From: Cyanobacteria bacterium UBA11370
GTDB taxonomy: Bacteria > Cyanobacteriota > Cyanobacteriia > Cyanobacteriales > Coleofasciculaceae
DNA length: 22,166 nt
NCBI GenBank assembly: GCA_003486645.1
Contig: DNGI01000071.1
Span: forward strand, 1 to 22,166
Direction of reading: 5' to 3'
Each line of letters opens with the position of its first letter. Position 1 is the stretch's first letter. This document shows, in pieces, positions 15,352 through 22,166 of this stretch. The notes under the pieces are model-generated. The model was not told the origin of the DNA and searched no databases. It worked only from the letters and a program-made list of their open reading frames with translations. The translations under genes and the position numbers were made by a program.

Positions 15352-15978
15352 TTAGTAGATATTTCCTGAATTTCTAGCATCTTTGGGTTGCAAATTCCCT
15401 CCAACTCGTCGCATTAAATATGCCACCCCAAAATCTCCATTCGGATGATTCGCTAATAATTCAGCCACTTCAAACACCCGCGCCGCCAGTTCGCCACCTA
15501 ATTTTTCCACCGTCGCTTGACGTTCTTTTTCCCAAGATTGCCGTTCTCGCACCTTAGTTTGCCATTCATTCGTAAATAACTGTTCAATCGTAGTATGCAA
15601 ACCTAAATGTTCGAGAATTTCCCACTCTCCATAATCACACCAAATTCCCCGACAATTCGGACACCGTTCTACATAAAACGGTGTTTTCAGGTTAATCTTA
15701 GCGCGAGATAAATAGCGCTGACACTCTGGACATAAAGCGGCTTTTGTATCAAACGGAGACTTGACAAAATCTACATCGAGTGATTCCGATGGAGGCGACG
15801 ATACTTTCTGATGGTAAGGTTGGCGGGACTGCCACGCCTCATACTCACTCGCCGGAATCCAAGTACCTTTGCAATCTTCGCAATACTTTACAGGCAACTT
15901 TTGGGGTAGTATTCCATCCAAAAGCGTTACATTCCTACATTTGGGACATTGCACGGGTTTTTTCCTCAACCACTTCAA
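15352..15978 (-). CDS. Double zinc-ribbon protein (zf-TFIIB type)
   Basis: A 208-residue soluble protein with two zf-TFIIB-like zinc ribbons. The first is CPKCRN (residues 11-14) with CEDCKGTWIP, the second CPECQR with CPNCRGIWCDYGE; each has CxxC pairs and the characteristic G-x-W after the second pair. A charged helical C-terminus follows (WEKERQATVEKLGGELAARVFEVAELL). The TTG start at 15978 is preceded by AGGA at short spacing. A CAACAA-type repeat lies about 50 bp upstream on the sense strand. Function is unknown; the fold suggests nucleic-acid or protein binding. Confidence 0.8.
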   Translation of the reverse strand: MKWLRKKPVQCPKCRNVTLLDGILPQKLPVKYCEDCKGTWIPASEYEAWQSRQPYHQKVSSPPSESLDVDFVKSPFDTKAALCPECQRYLSRAKINLKTPFYVERCPNCRGIWCDYGEWEILEHLGLHTTIEQLFTNEWQTKVRERQSWEKERQATVEKLGGELAARVFEVAELLANHPNGDFGVAYLMRRVGGNLQPKDARNSGNIY

Positions 15979-16030
15979 CTTCCTATTAAATTTACTCCCA
16001 ATAGCGTGAACAAGCAGGAAAAAGAAAATG

Positions 16031-16072
16031 TTGTTTGTTGTTGGTTGTGGGTTGTTCGTTGTTTGTTGTTTT
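16031..16072 (-). repeat. CAACAAA/CAACCAA heptamer tract in gene leader
   Basis: A degenerate tract of about 40 bp that reads CAACAAACAAC, then CAACCCACAACCAACAAC-like units on the - strand. It sits about 50 bp upstream of the zinc-ribbon gene start (15978), sense strand A/C rich. Confidence 0.75.
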
Positions 16073-16121
16073 TCGGCTGACTAATCCAATCCCTCCTCTC
16101 GACACAACTAAACCGATCGCG

Positions 16122-16481
16122 CTACAGTTGAATCAATGCCTTGCAATATTGCATCAGGGTGTTGAGGCGATCGCAAACGCCGGAAGCCCTAGTCTGAAAT
16201 GTTGCAGAACTCCGCGCAGCCTGCAATAGCCTCATATCCGTCTCCAACAACCGCATCTGTTTATAAATTTCCGTCTGAAGAGACTGCCACCGAGAGGTAT
16301 TATCCGGTAGTACATCCTCAGCATTCAGACTGGCAATTTTGCTCTCAAAGATCCGCTTGACATCCTGGAAATACTCCTGGATACGAGGGATCTCCACATC
16401 GGGAGTAGTGGCGTAGGAGTGAAAGTGCTGGAGAACTTGCTGAAAGTCCTCATAGGATTGGCGCTGTGAAGGGGGTAACAT
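16122..16481 (-). CDS. patD: PatD-like heterocyst-frequency/FtsZ-associated protein
   Basis: A 119-residue all-helical soluble protein. The C-terminal half (YKQMRLLETDMRLLQAAR, then CDRLNTLMQYCKALIQL) matches, as recalled, the conserved part of cyanobacterial PatD proteins, which have a similar length. In Anabaena PatD is reported to affect heterocyst frequency and to interact with FtsZ; orthologs also occur in species without heterocysts. The start ATG at 16481 has only a weak GAGT upstream. The assignment rests on family resemblance and not on a catalytic motif. A HIP1 site lies inside the gene (about 16167). Confidence 0.65.
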   Translation of the reverse strand: MLPPSQRQSYEDFQQVLQHFHSYATTPDVEIPRIQEYFQDVKRIFESKIASLNAEDVLPDNTSRWQSLQTEIYKQMRLLETDMRLLQAARSSATFQTRASGVCDRLNTLMQYCKALIQL

Positions 16482-16822
16482 TCTGACTCAGGTTGCTTTA
16501 GAATTAATGTAAAGAATTTTTTCTTTTTGCTAAAAGCAATTGCTCAATCAAACACTGAGAATCGGGCTTAAGGTTCCAAGCCCGTTTTCACCATCAAATC
16601 GTGAGGAAGCAGAAGGCGTTCTCGCTTCCTTGCTCTCCCAGTCTCCAAAGCGTTCGCCATTTTTGCCCTCACTATTTACTTTCCGTAGAGTAAGGGGTAG
16701 GCTAGCACTTTTAAAGATTGTAACGTCAGGATTTACTTTCCATGAGTCCTAACGCAATGGTGACAGGTCGCCAGGATTAGACCTACCCTAAGCCACTATT
16801 TTTATTTGTTAAGGAAAGAATT
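16482..16822. other. Leader region between patD and the (p)ppGpp synthetase, rich in hairpins
   Basis: About 340 bp without a supported gene. Inverted repeats on +: 16527-16539 (TTGCT/AGCAA), 16563-16584 (CGGGCTT/AAGCCCG, then TTTT), 16604-16630 (AGGAAGC/GCTTCCT with an inner AGAA/TTCT) and 16765-16784 (AGGTC/GACCT). ATTTACTTTCC is repeated at 16674-16684 and 16731-16741. It must carry the promoter of the gene at 16823. Confidence 0.5.
16563..16588 (+). terminator. Possible intrinsic terminator or leader hairpin
   Basis: CGGGCTT pairs perfectly with AAGCCCG around an 8-nt loop, followed by TTTTC. No + strand gene ends just upstream, so it may end a short leader or small RNA, or act as an attenuator for the downstream gene. 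The T-run is only four bases. Confidence 0.35.
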
Positions 16823-19084
16823 ATGGATGCCATGACCCTACCCTCGACCTCTACCTATAACCTTCAAGTTCCCGACTGGTTGCGGGACTGCTTATCCGCC
16901 GCCTCTTCAACCGCCGAACGACCTCTCCCAGACGACATGAATTTAATCGTTCGAGCATTTGAATTTGCCTACCAACTCCATTCCAATCAGTATCGAGCTT
17001 CTGGAGAACCCTATATCGCTCATCCAGTTGCCGTTGCCGGGTTGATCCGAGATTTAGGGGGCAACAGTACTATGATAGCGGCTGGATTGCTCCATGACGT
17101 GGTAGAAGATACAGATGTTACGGTTGAAGAGATTGAACGTTGGTTTGGGGCGGAAGTACGACATTTAGTAGAAGCGGTTACTAAACTCTCTAAGTTTAAC
17201 TTTTCTAGTAAAACTGAGCGTCAAGCGGAGAACTTCCGGCGGATGTTCTTAGCGATGGCAAAGGATATTCGTGTGATTGTGGTGAAATTGGCAGACCGCT
17301 TGCACAATATGCGTACTTTAGAACATTTGAAGCCAGAAAAACAGCGATCAATTGCTCAAGAAACCCGCGAAATTTTTGCACCCTTAGCCAATCGATTGGG
17401 GATCGGTCGGTTTAAGTGGGAATTGGAAGATTTATCCTTTAAATATCTTGAACCTGAAGCGTATCGTCAGATGCAAGCGTTGGTAGCTGAACGGCGACAA
17501 GACCGGGAAGAACGTTTAGCTAATGTAACAGAAATTCTGCGCCAACGACTAGAGGAGGTGGGGATCAAATGCCAGGATATTAGTAGTCGTCCTAAGCATT
17601 TATATGGAATTTATCAGAAAATGCAGCGGCAGCAAAAAGGATTTCATGAAATTTATGACCTAGCGGCGATGCGAATTATCGTCCAAACCAAGGAAGAATG
17701 TTATCGTGCCTTAGCAGTTGTTCATGATGCTTTTCGACCGATCCCAGGTCGGTTTAAAGATTATATTGGCTTACCTAAACCGAATCGTTATCAATCCTTA
17801 CATACGGGTGTAATTGGTTCTCATGGTCGTCCGATTGAAGTGCAAATTCGCACGTTAGATATGCACCATATTGCTGAATATGGAATTGCCGCGCACTGGA
17901 AGTACAAAGAAACCGGAAGTTCTCACCTCACTCGAATTGGTGCAGATGATGAAAAGTTTACTTGGTTGCGGCAGTTATTGGAATGGCAGAATGATTTAAA
18001 AGATGCTCAGGAATATATTGATAGTGTAAAAGATAATTTATTTGATGATGATGTTTATGTCTTTACTCCGAATGGGGATGTGGTGGCGCTGAGTCGGGGT
18101 GCAACACCTGTAGACTTTGCTTATCGGATTCATACTGAAGTCGGACATCACTGTGCTGGGGTAAGAATTAATGGTCAGTGGCGGGGATTAGATACGCCGT
18201 TGAAGAATGGGGATATTGTCGAAATTATTACCCAGAAAAATACCCATCCAAGTTTAGATTGGTTGAACCATGCCGTTACTCCCAGTGCTAGGAATCGAAT
18301 TCGGCAGTGGTTTAAGCGATCGCATCGCAACGAAAATATCGACCGAGGTCGAGAATTGTTGGAGAAAGAATTGGGAAAAAATGGGTTTGAAGCGTTGTTG
18401 AAATCCGAACCGATGCAAGCAGTATCTGAACGATGTAATTATCATAGTGTTGAGGATTTATTAGCGGCGTTAGGGTATGGTGAATTAACGCTTAATTTAG
18501 TGGTTAAACGGTTGCGAGAAGCGGTGAAATCTAAGCAACCTATTGAGACAGCAGAATTTGTTGAAGAAACCATTGCACCCCCGATCCCCACTCCTAAAAT
18601 GCCGTCTAATGCAACGACAACCAAAGGCGATCCAATTATTGGTGTAGAGGGATTAATGTATCGTTTGGCTGGATGTTGCACCCCAATTCCTGGTGAACCG
18701 ATTATTGGTGCAGTTACCCGATTAAGGGGTATTTCCATTCACCGCCAAGGTTGTCCGAATGTGGAGAGTGTACCTGGAGAACGACTCGTCCCTGTGAGTT
18801 GGAATTCAACCCAGATTGATAATGGACGACCTCAAACTTACCCGGTTAATTTGCAAATTGAAGTCATTGATCGAGTGGGAGTTTTTAAAGATATTCTATC
18901 GCGTTTGAGTGATCAGAATATTAATGTTCGCAAAGCTCAAGTCAGAACTCAAGAAGGGAAACCTGCGGTGATTGATCTGTGTATTGATATTCGGGATTAC
19001 GAACAGCTTCAGCAGAGTATTGTACGAATTAAAAAGATGAGCGATATTTTGAATCTACGGCGTATAAGTGAGTTAACGGAATAG
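16823..19084 (+). CDS. spoT: Bifunctional (p)ppGpp synthetase/hydrolase (RelA/SpoT homologue)
   Basis: A 753-residue cytosolic stringent-response enzyme that makes and degrades (p)ppGpp. The hydrolase HD domain has H67 (AHPVAV), H91-D92 (LLHDVVEDT) and D158 (LADRLHNMRT). The synthetase domain has GIYQKMQRQ, YDLAAMRIIV, the RFKD motif (310-313) and KPNRYQSLHT. RxKD rather than ExDD marks the bifunctional type. The TGS domain (about 407-470, VYVFTPNGDV), a CC region (GCCTPIPGEPIIG to HRQGCPN) and a C-terminal ACT domain (about 675-750) complete the long form. AAGGA (16811-16815) precedes the ATG by 7 nt. Standalone gene with a hairpin-rich leader. The family name rel is equally valid. Confidence 0.97.
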   Translation: MDAMTLPSTSTYNLQVPDWLRDCLSAASSTAERPLPDDMNLIVRAFEFAYQLHSNQYRASGEPYIAHPVAVAGLIRDLGGNSTMIAAGLLHDVVEDTDVTVEEIERWFGAEVRHLVEAVTKLSKFNFSSKTERQAENFRRMFLAMAKDIRVIVVKLADRLHNMRTLEHLKPEKQRSIAQETREIFAPLANRLGIGRFKWELEDLSFKYLEPEAYRQMQALVAERRQDREERLANVTEILRQRLEEVGIKCQDISSRPKHLYGIYQKMQRQQKGFHEIYDLAAMRIIVQTKEECYRALAVVHDAFRPIPGRFKDYIGLPKPNRYQSLHTGVIGSHGRPIEVQIRTLDMHHIAEYGIAAHWKYKETGSSHLTRIGADDEKFTWLRQLLEWQNDLKDAQEYIDSVKDNLFDDDVYVFTPNGDVVALSRGATPVDFAYRIHTEVGHHCAGVRINGQWRGLDTPLKNGDIVEIITQKNTHPSLDWLNHAVTPSARNRIRQWFKRSHRNENIDRGRELLEKELGKNGFEALLKSEPMQAVSERCNYHSVEDLLAALGYGELTLNLVVKRLREAVKSKQPIETAEFVEETIAPPIPTPKMPSNATTTKGDPIIGVEGLMYRLAGCCTPIPGEPIIGAVTRLRGISIHRQGCPNVESVPGERLVPVSWNSTQIDNGRPQTYPVNLQIEVIDRVGVFKDILSRLSDQNINVRKAQVRTQEGKPAVIDLCIDIRDYEQLQQSIVRIKKMSDILNLRRISELTE

Positions 19085-19094
19085 GCGGTGGTAA

Positions 19095-19128
19095 AATTGC
19101 TAATTGCTAATTGCTAATTGCTAATTGC
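19095..19128. repeat. Tandem heptamer TAATTGC
   Basis: Four perfect TAATTGC copies (19101-19128) preceded by a partial copy, 16 bp after the stop of the (p)ppGpp synthetase gene. Confidence 0.9.
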
Positions 19129-19210
19129 CCTTAACCGTGCTTCCCTGGATAACGAGTAACTTACATTACCATGAAATTTAGATGCAAGGACAACTTATAA
19201 ATAATAACAA

Positions 19211-19238
19211 CCAACAACCAACAACCAACAACCAACAA
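19211..19238 (+). repeat. Tandem heptamer CCAACAA in mtnD leader
   Basis: Four perfect CCAACAA copies, with partial units at both ends, finishing 16 bp before the mtnD start. The A/C-rich strand is the sense strand. Confidence 0.95.
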
Positions 19239-19254
19239 CTAAAACAGGTATATT

Positions 19255-19806
19255 ATGGCAATTTTGCGACTCGAAGATGGTACAACTTACACTAAGTTGG
19301 ATGATATTGCACGAGAACTAGCGCCTCTGAATATTGGACTCAGTTTCTGGACGGTAGGAGATGATCCTGAAATTCACCGCCTACTTGCTAAAGATGCCTT
19401 AAATGATGAGGAAAAAGAACAGGTACTTCAAGCATTAGATGGTTATTTTGAAGAGCTTAAGCAAACTGCTGGTTATCAATCTCGTGATTTAATCGTATTA
19501 CATCCAGATGTGCCAAATCTTGATACTCTCCTTTCTAAATTTGATAAATGTCATTATCACACTGATAATGAAGTGCGCTATGTCGTTGCAGGTGAGGGTA
19601 TTTTTGGTTTTGTGCGTCCGGATGGTTCTCAAGTAGAATTAACGGTGCAGGCACAGGAATATATTAATGTTCCAGCTAATACCCAACATTGGTTTTATCT
19701 AACATCATCCCAGCGAGTGAAAGCTGTGCGTTATTTTACCAGTACTGAGGGTTGGGTTCCTGAATACACAGCTACGGAAATTCGCTTTCAATCCGCTGTA
19801 ATCTAA
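19255..19806 (+). CDS. mtnD: Acireductone dioxygenase
   Basis: A 183-residue cupin-fold enzyme of the methionine salvage pathway. It cleaves 1,2-dihydroxy-3-keto-5-methylthiopentene with O2: the iron form yields the 2-keto acid precursor of methionine, the nickel form an off-pathway product and CO. Metal ligands are H100, H102 and E106 (CHYHTDNEVRY) and H145 (NTQHWF). Flanking VVAGEGIFGFV and YINVPANTQHWFYL are typical. AGG lies 6 nt before the ATG at 19255, just after a CCAACAA array. No other methionine-salvage gene is in the window, so it is not in an mtn operon here. Confidence 0.95.
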   Translation: MAILRLEDGTTYTKLDDIARELAPLNIGLSFWTVGDDPEIHRLLAKDALNDEEKEQVLQALDGYFEELKQTAGYQSRDLIVLHPDVPNLDTLLSKFDKCHYHTDNEVRYVVAGEGIFGFVRPDGSQVELTVQAQEYINVPANTQHWFYLTSSQRVKAVRYFTSTEGWVPEYTATEIRFQSAVI

Positions 19807-19834
19807 CCTGGGGGTTCATAGTATTCAGTTACCC

Positions 19835-19866
19835 ATCTCCCCATCTCCCCATCTCCCCATCTCCCC
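19835..19866. repeat. Tandem octamer ATCTCCCC
   Basis: Four perfect ATCTCCCC copies followed by degenerate C/T-rich units to about 19883, between mtnD and the membrane protein gene. Unlike the other tandem repeats here the period is 8, not 7. Confidence 0.9.
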
Positions 19867-20023
19867 ATCTCTCCCTCTCCCCTACTTCCCACACCCCATC
19901 AAGATAGAGAAATTTGGGTCAATACGATGAGCCGTGCTAAAATTCCGTCAGCATGGGAACTTATCCCTGTATAGGCGCGAGAAATCGCGTTTTGAAGTTT
20001 ATCCTGACCGTTTAAAGACATCA

Positions 20024-20686
20024 ATGGTCAACCCATCTGATTATCCTCCCGAACAGCAACATACCCTACAGCCTCTACACAAGCTGCTCCAGAATTATCC
20101 CTTTGCCTTTTGGAGTGTGGTTTGGGTAGCAATAGTTTTTGTTGGTATTGGAGCAATGATTGGGATGCTAAACCCTGGTTCCGTTGAGCCAGAAGTGTCT
20201 CATCCCCAACCTACTGTCTCAACCATTCAGGAATCTATATCGAAAAAAGCATCCTCGCCTAAATCCACTTTCACAACACCACTTCAGGACTCAACACCTA
20301 AAGAGGGTTTACCACTATCATTATTTGGTAGTCTAGCTCTGGGCTGTGCAGCAGGTTCCTTAGTATTAGCACGAATCTTGAAACCTTCATCAACCCAGCG
20401 TCGTCCCTCTATCAAACGGTCAAAATCGAGTCGGACGACCAACAAAAGACGGCAACACCTCTCTAAGGAACGCCGTAGAGTTCCGCCAACGCCTCAACCG
20501 GTTAGTTCCCAACTCACCATCCCGACACCACAGAGGCAAATTCTGACCCGTGATGACCAACAAACTCAAGTAACGGTGTTACCCGCTGAAGAAAACCTTC
20601 CTCTAGATGGAAGTGAAGAGAACTTGGCTGAAATGCTGGATTTACGTAAACGTCAGTCTTTAGCGTCCTTGATGCGCGGGAATTAA
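20024..20686 (+). CDS. Two-helix membrane protein of unknown function
   Basis: A 220-residue conserved-looking hypothetical protein; no family function is recognised. It has a short N-terminus, a first membrane helix (FAFWSVVWVAIVFVGIGAMIGML, residues about 27-49), a polar Ser/Thr/Pro-rich loop and a second helix (LSLFGSLALGCAAGSLVLARIL, about 100-121). A strongly basic stretch follows (RRPSIKRSKSSR, KRRQHLSKERRR) and then an acidic tail ending LRKRQSLASLMRGN. Two helices place both termini on the same side, probably the cytoplasm, where the basic part could contact nucleic acid or lipid. The ATG at 20024 is preferred; the frame is open to GTG 19934, which would add 30 residues. Confidence 0.7.
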   Translation: MVNPSDYPPEQQHTLQPLHKLLQNYPFAFWSVVWVAIVFVGIGAMIGMLNPGSVEPEVSHPQPTVSTIQESISKKASSPKSTFTTPLQDSTPKEGLPLSLFGSLALGCAAGSLVLARILKPSSTQRRPSIKRSKSSRTTNKRRQHLSKERRRVPPTPQPVSSQLTIPTPQRQILTRDDQQTQVTVLPAEENLPLDGSEENLAEMLDLRKRQSLASLMRGN

Positions 20687-21086
20687 ATCAGTTCAAAACT
20701 CAAAACGCTCCTTACTTCCCCTTTTCAATCGAGTTCGTGATAATCTTAGAATGTCTAGTCCTTATATTGCCCCAGCGATCTCTCACGCTTGGGTTTCCTA
20801 AATAAGGTGTTTAGCCGTTGAGTCGGTATGCGACTAGACCTAAAGACTTTATACGTTTTCTTGTGTCTGCCTTCCAAGGATCAGATTCAAGGGTAAAATG
20901 ATTAGACTTCTTGCATTTATTTGGGTAAAGGGTTTGTATGTTTCCCTTCTCCAAGTCGTCCCTATGTACTAATATCAGCTGCAACTTGGTATAACTTGGG
21001 ACTCTGGCGATCGCAGCGTCAATTCTTTTGACCAAGAATCGAAGGGCGCAAGCCCCTAGTTTTTAACTATGGGGATAAGCCCGTAG
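20687..21086. other. Non-coding region upstream of tnpB remnant, possible insertion-sequence left part
   Basis: About 400 bp without a supported gene. It includes AGTCG/CGACT (20821-20835), a HIP1 site (about 21006) and a GGGC-GCAA-GCCC tetraloop hairpin (21044-21055) followed shortly by five T, then a stop in the tnpB frame at 21084. The N-terminal part of a TnpB is not found in any + frame here. A left end of the insertion sequence may lie inside but could not be fixed. Confidence 0.4.
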
Positions 21087-21671
21087 CGAATTAGAAAGCC
21101 GTCAAGCCTCTTTCTGGTTCTGGATGTACTGCTAATCTACAAGAAAAAGAAAGGCTTAAACAATCGTCGTAAGGCAAGAAAACGGTATTCCAAAAAACAC
21201 TTAAGGGTAAGTAGGCAACGTAATGAACACGCCAAGAGACTGGCGCGTTGTGTATGCAAGTCTAACGACTTAGTAGCTTACGAAGACTTAAGGATTCGCA
21301 ATATGGTTAAGTGTCACAATCGCGCTCTTGTCATCAGTGATGTTAGCTGGTATCAGTTCAGATTGTGGATTGAGCATTTTGCTAAAAAGTTTGGGAAAAC
21401 TGCTGTTGCCGTCCCACCCCGCCATACCAGTCAAGAGTGCTGTATTTGTGGGAAAAAAGTCAAGAAAGAATTAAAAATTAGAGTTCATTCTTGCAGTTGT
21501 GGCTTGGTCATCCACAGGGACATTAACGCGGCAATCAATATTTTGCTTCGTGCAAAATCTACCGGAGGGCATCCGGGAAGTAACGCTTTAGGAGTCGCCG
21601 CCTCTACCTTAGTTGGAGCAATCCTGCTAGGGCAAGCGGCGACGTTGATTAAAGAATCCCCGCGTTTCTAA
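21087..21671 (+). pseudogene. tnpB: TnpB (IS200/IS605 or IS1341-type) remnant, N-terminus missing
   Basis: About 195 codons are open in frame from 21087 and recognisable TnpB sequence begins near 21141 (KKKKGLNNRRKARKRYSKKH). Intact TnpB proteins are near 400 residues, so the N-terminal half with the first RuvC Asp is gone. Retained are the second RuvC motif (AYEDLRIRNM, Glu codon 21282-21284), SDVSWYQF, a zinc ribbon (CCICGK and CSC), and the third RuvC motif (HRDINAAINIL, Asp codon 21519-21521). Without the first Asp it cannot be a working RNA-guided nuclease. The ATG at 21303 is internal to the family sequence. No tnpA (Y1 transposase) is present. Confidence 0.85.
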
Positions 21672-21680
21672 CGCTGGGGA
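21657..21680 (+). mobile_element. Right-end hairpin of the tnpB insertion sequence (candidate guide-RNA scaffold/terminator)
   Basis: TCCCCGCG pairs with CGCTGGGGA around TTTCTAA, with one bulged T, followed by GTGTCAA. Overlap with the last codons of tnpB and a GGGAGTGTC-like ending are typical of right ends of cyanobacterial IS200/IS605 elements, where the TnpB guide RNA is usually encoded. The exact element boundary was not determined. Confidence 0.5.
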
Positions 21681-21691
21681 GTGTCAATTCA

Positions 21692-22138
21692 TCAGTCCTC
21701 GCTATACGGGCGTAATCTCTCCCTAACTTCCATTAAAATTTGCCCCAGCCGATTTTTTCCACTCCCATCTGCACCGCAACCCCAATAATAATCAATGGGG
21801 GAATTTTCAACAATTAACTCATCACCTGTGGAGAGAAGCACCTCTCGAATATCAGCATGGGTTTCAAACTTACGTAGTACTGCCAGTCGCATAATATCAT
21901 CCTTCACCTGTTCCCAATCAGAACGTAAAGGGCGGGAGCGATCGCGCCCCATTCTCGCTGCATCTTTTGGTGTTTTCACCTGTCGAATTTGGTCAACGTG
22001 AGGCGTTCCCACAAACTTTTGGGCTTGAAAGTAATGTTCACTAGTCGGCCACCAGATTTCATCTAAGATAAAGCCATGAGATGAAAAATTCGAGAAACAG
22101 CCGTAGGGAGCACTGGTGGTATAAAAATAAAGGGTCAT
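21692..22138 (-). CDS. NADAR family protein (YbiA-like N-glycosidase)
   Basis: A 148-residue soluble protein, the full length of a single NADAR domain. Family motifs are present in order: GCFSNFS (13-19), WWPTSEHYFQAQKF (29-42, with E34 as the likely key acid), ARMGRD, and YYWGCGADGSGKNRLGQILMEVR (117-139). Family members cleave N-glycosidic bonds: YbiA acts on reactive riboflavin intermediates, and others remove ADP-ribose from guanine in DNA, acting as antitoxins to DarT-type toxins. Which role applies here is not decided, because no DarT gene is visible and the upstream side is cut by the window. A CAACAAA repeat ends 12 bp before the ATG at 22138. Confidence 0.92.
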   Translation of the reverse strand: MTLYFYTTSAPYGCFSNFSSHGFILDEIWWPTSEHYFQAQKFVGTPHVDQIRQVKTPKDAARMGRDRSRPLRSDWEQVKDDIMRLAVLRKFETHADIREVLLSTGDELIVENSPIDYYWGCGADGSGKNRLGQILMEVRERLRPYSED

Positions 22139-22150
22139 CTCAATTAATTG

Positions 22151-22166
22151 GTTGTTTGTTGTTTGT
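22151..22166 (-). repeat. CAACAAA-type heptamer repeat in NADAR leader, cut by window edge
   Basis: On the - strand this reads ACAAACAACAAACAAC, directly upstream of the NADAR gene, with the A/C-rich strand in the sense orientation. It continues beyond the window. Confidence 0.75.

Noticed and set aside
16540..16752. 70-codon + strand frame in the leader of the (p)ppGpp synthetase gene
   Set aside because: It runs through several hairpins, has no family resemblance and no good start context.
20811..21035. 74-codon - strand frame before the tnpB remnant
   Set aside because: No recognisable motif or family, no clear ribosome binding site; treated as chance.
21303..21671. Complete short gene starting at ATG 21303
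   Set aside because: Homologous TnpB sequence continues in frame upstream to about 21141, so it is part of a larger broken gene.

Overview
This is a cyanobacterial chromosome segment, AT-leaning and probably from a filamentous species. The signs are many HIP1 octamers (GCGATCGC, e.g. 435-442 and in most genes), short tandem heptamer repeats in the gaps, a predicted bilin-binding GAF domain, a SmtA-type metallothionein and a PatD-like protein. No rRNA, tRNA or CRISPR array was seen.

Layout. 1-2725 holds two signalling genes on +: the 3' end of a hybrid histidine kinase with a C-terminal receiver, then a receiver-histidine kinase. 3064-3726 is trmB (tRNA m7G46 methyltransferase). 3953-4123 is a 56-residue metallothionein with two SmtB-type operator sites in its leader. 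4190-6499 (-) is a large sensor kinase that appears to carry two photosensory modules, a LOV domain and a DXCF-type cyanobacteriochrome GAF domain. 6908-8455 is a membrane-anchored Ig-like/beta-propeller protein. 8560-9348 (-) is a short-chain dehydrogenase, divergent from a penicillin-acylase-family hydrolase at 9491-11629. 11734-12783 is an Rpn/PD-(D/E)XK nuclease-like protein. Four - strand genes follow with a fifth after a gap: a PLP enzyme of the methionine gamma-lyase/aluminium-resistance family, a fatty acid hydroxylase/sterol desaturase, a double zinc-ribbon protein and a PatD-like protein. 16823-19084 is the bifunctional (p)ppGpp synthetase/hydrolase, followed by acireductone dioxygenase (19255-19806) and a two-helix membrane protein (20024-20686). 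About 21087-21690 is a decayed tnpB insertion sequence. 21692-22138 (-) is a NADAR-domain protein.

How the genes work together. Most transcripts look monocistronic, with gaps of 60-400 bp, and the functions are mixed housekeeping and accessory. The clearest functional group is the signalling block: two of its kinases share a nearly identical transmitter module but have different sensory inputs. The most notable features are the LOV plus cyanobacteriochrome kinase, the metallothionein with paired inverted operators but no adjacent smtB, and the CAAC-type heptamer repeats, which in every case lie on the sense strand just upstream of a gene or inside one.
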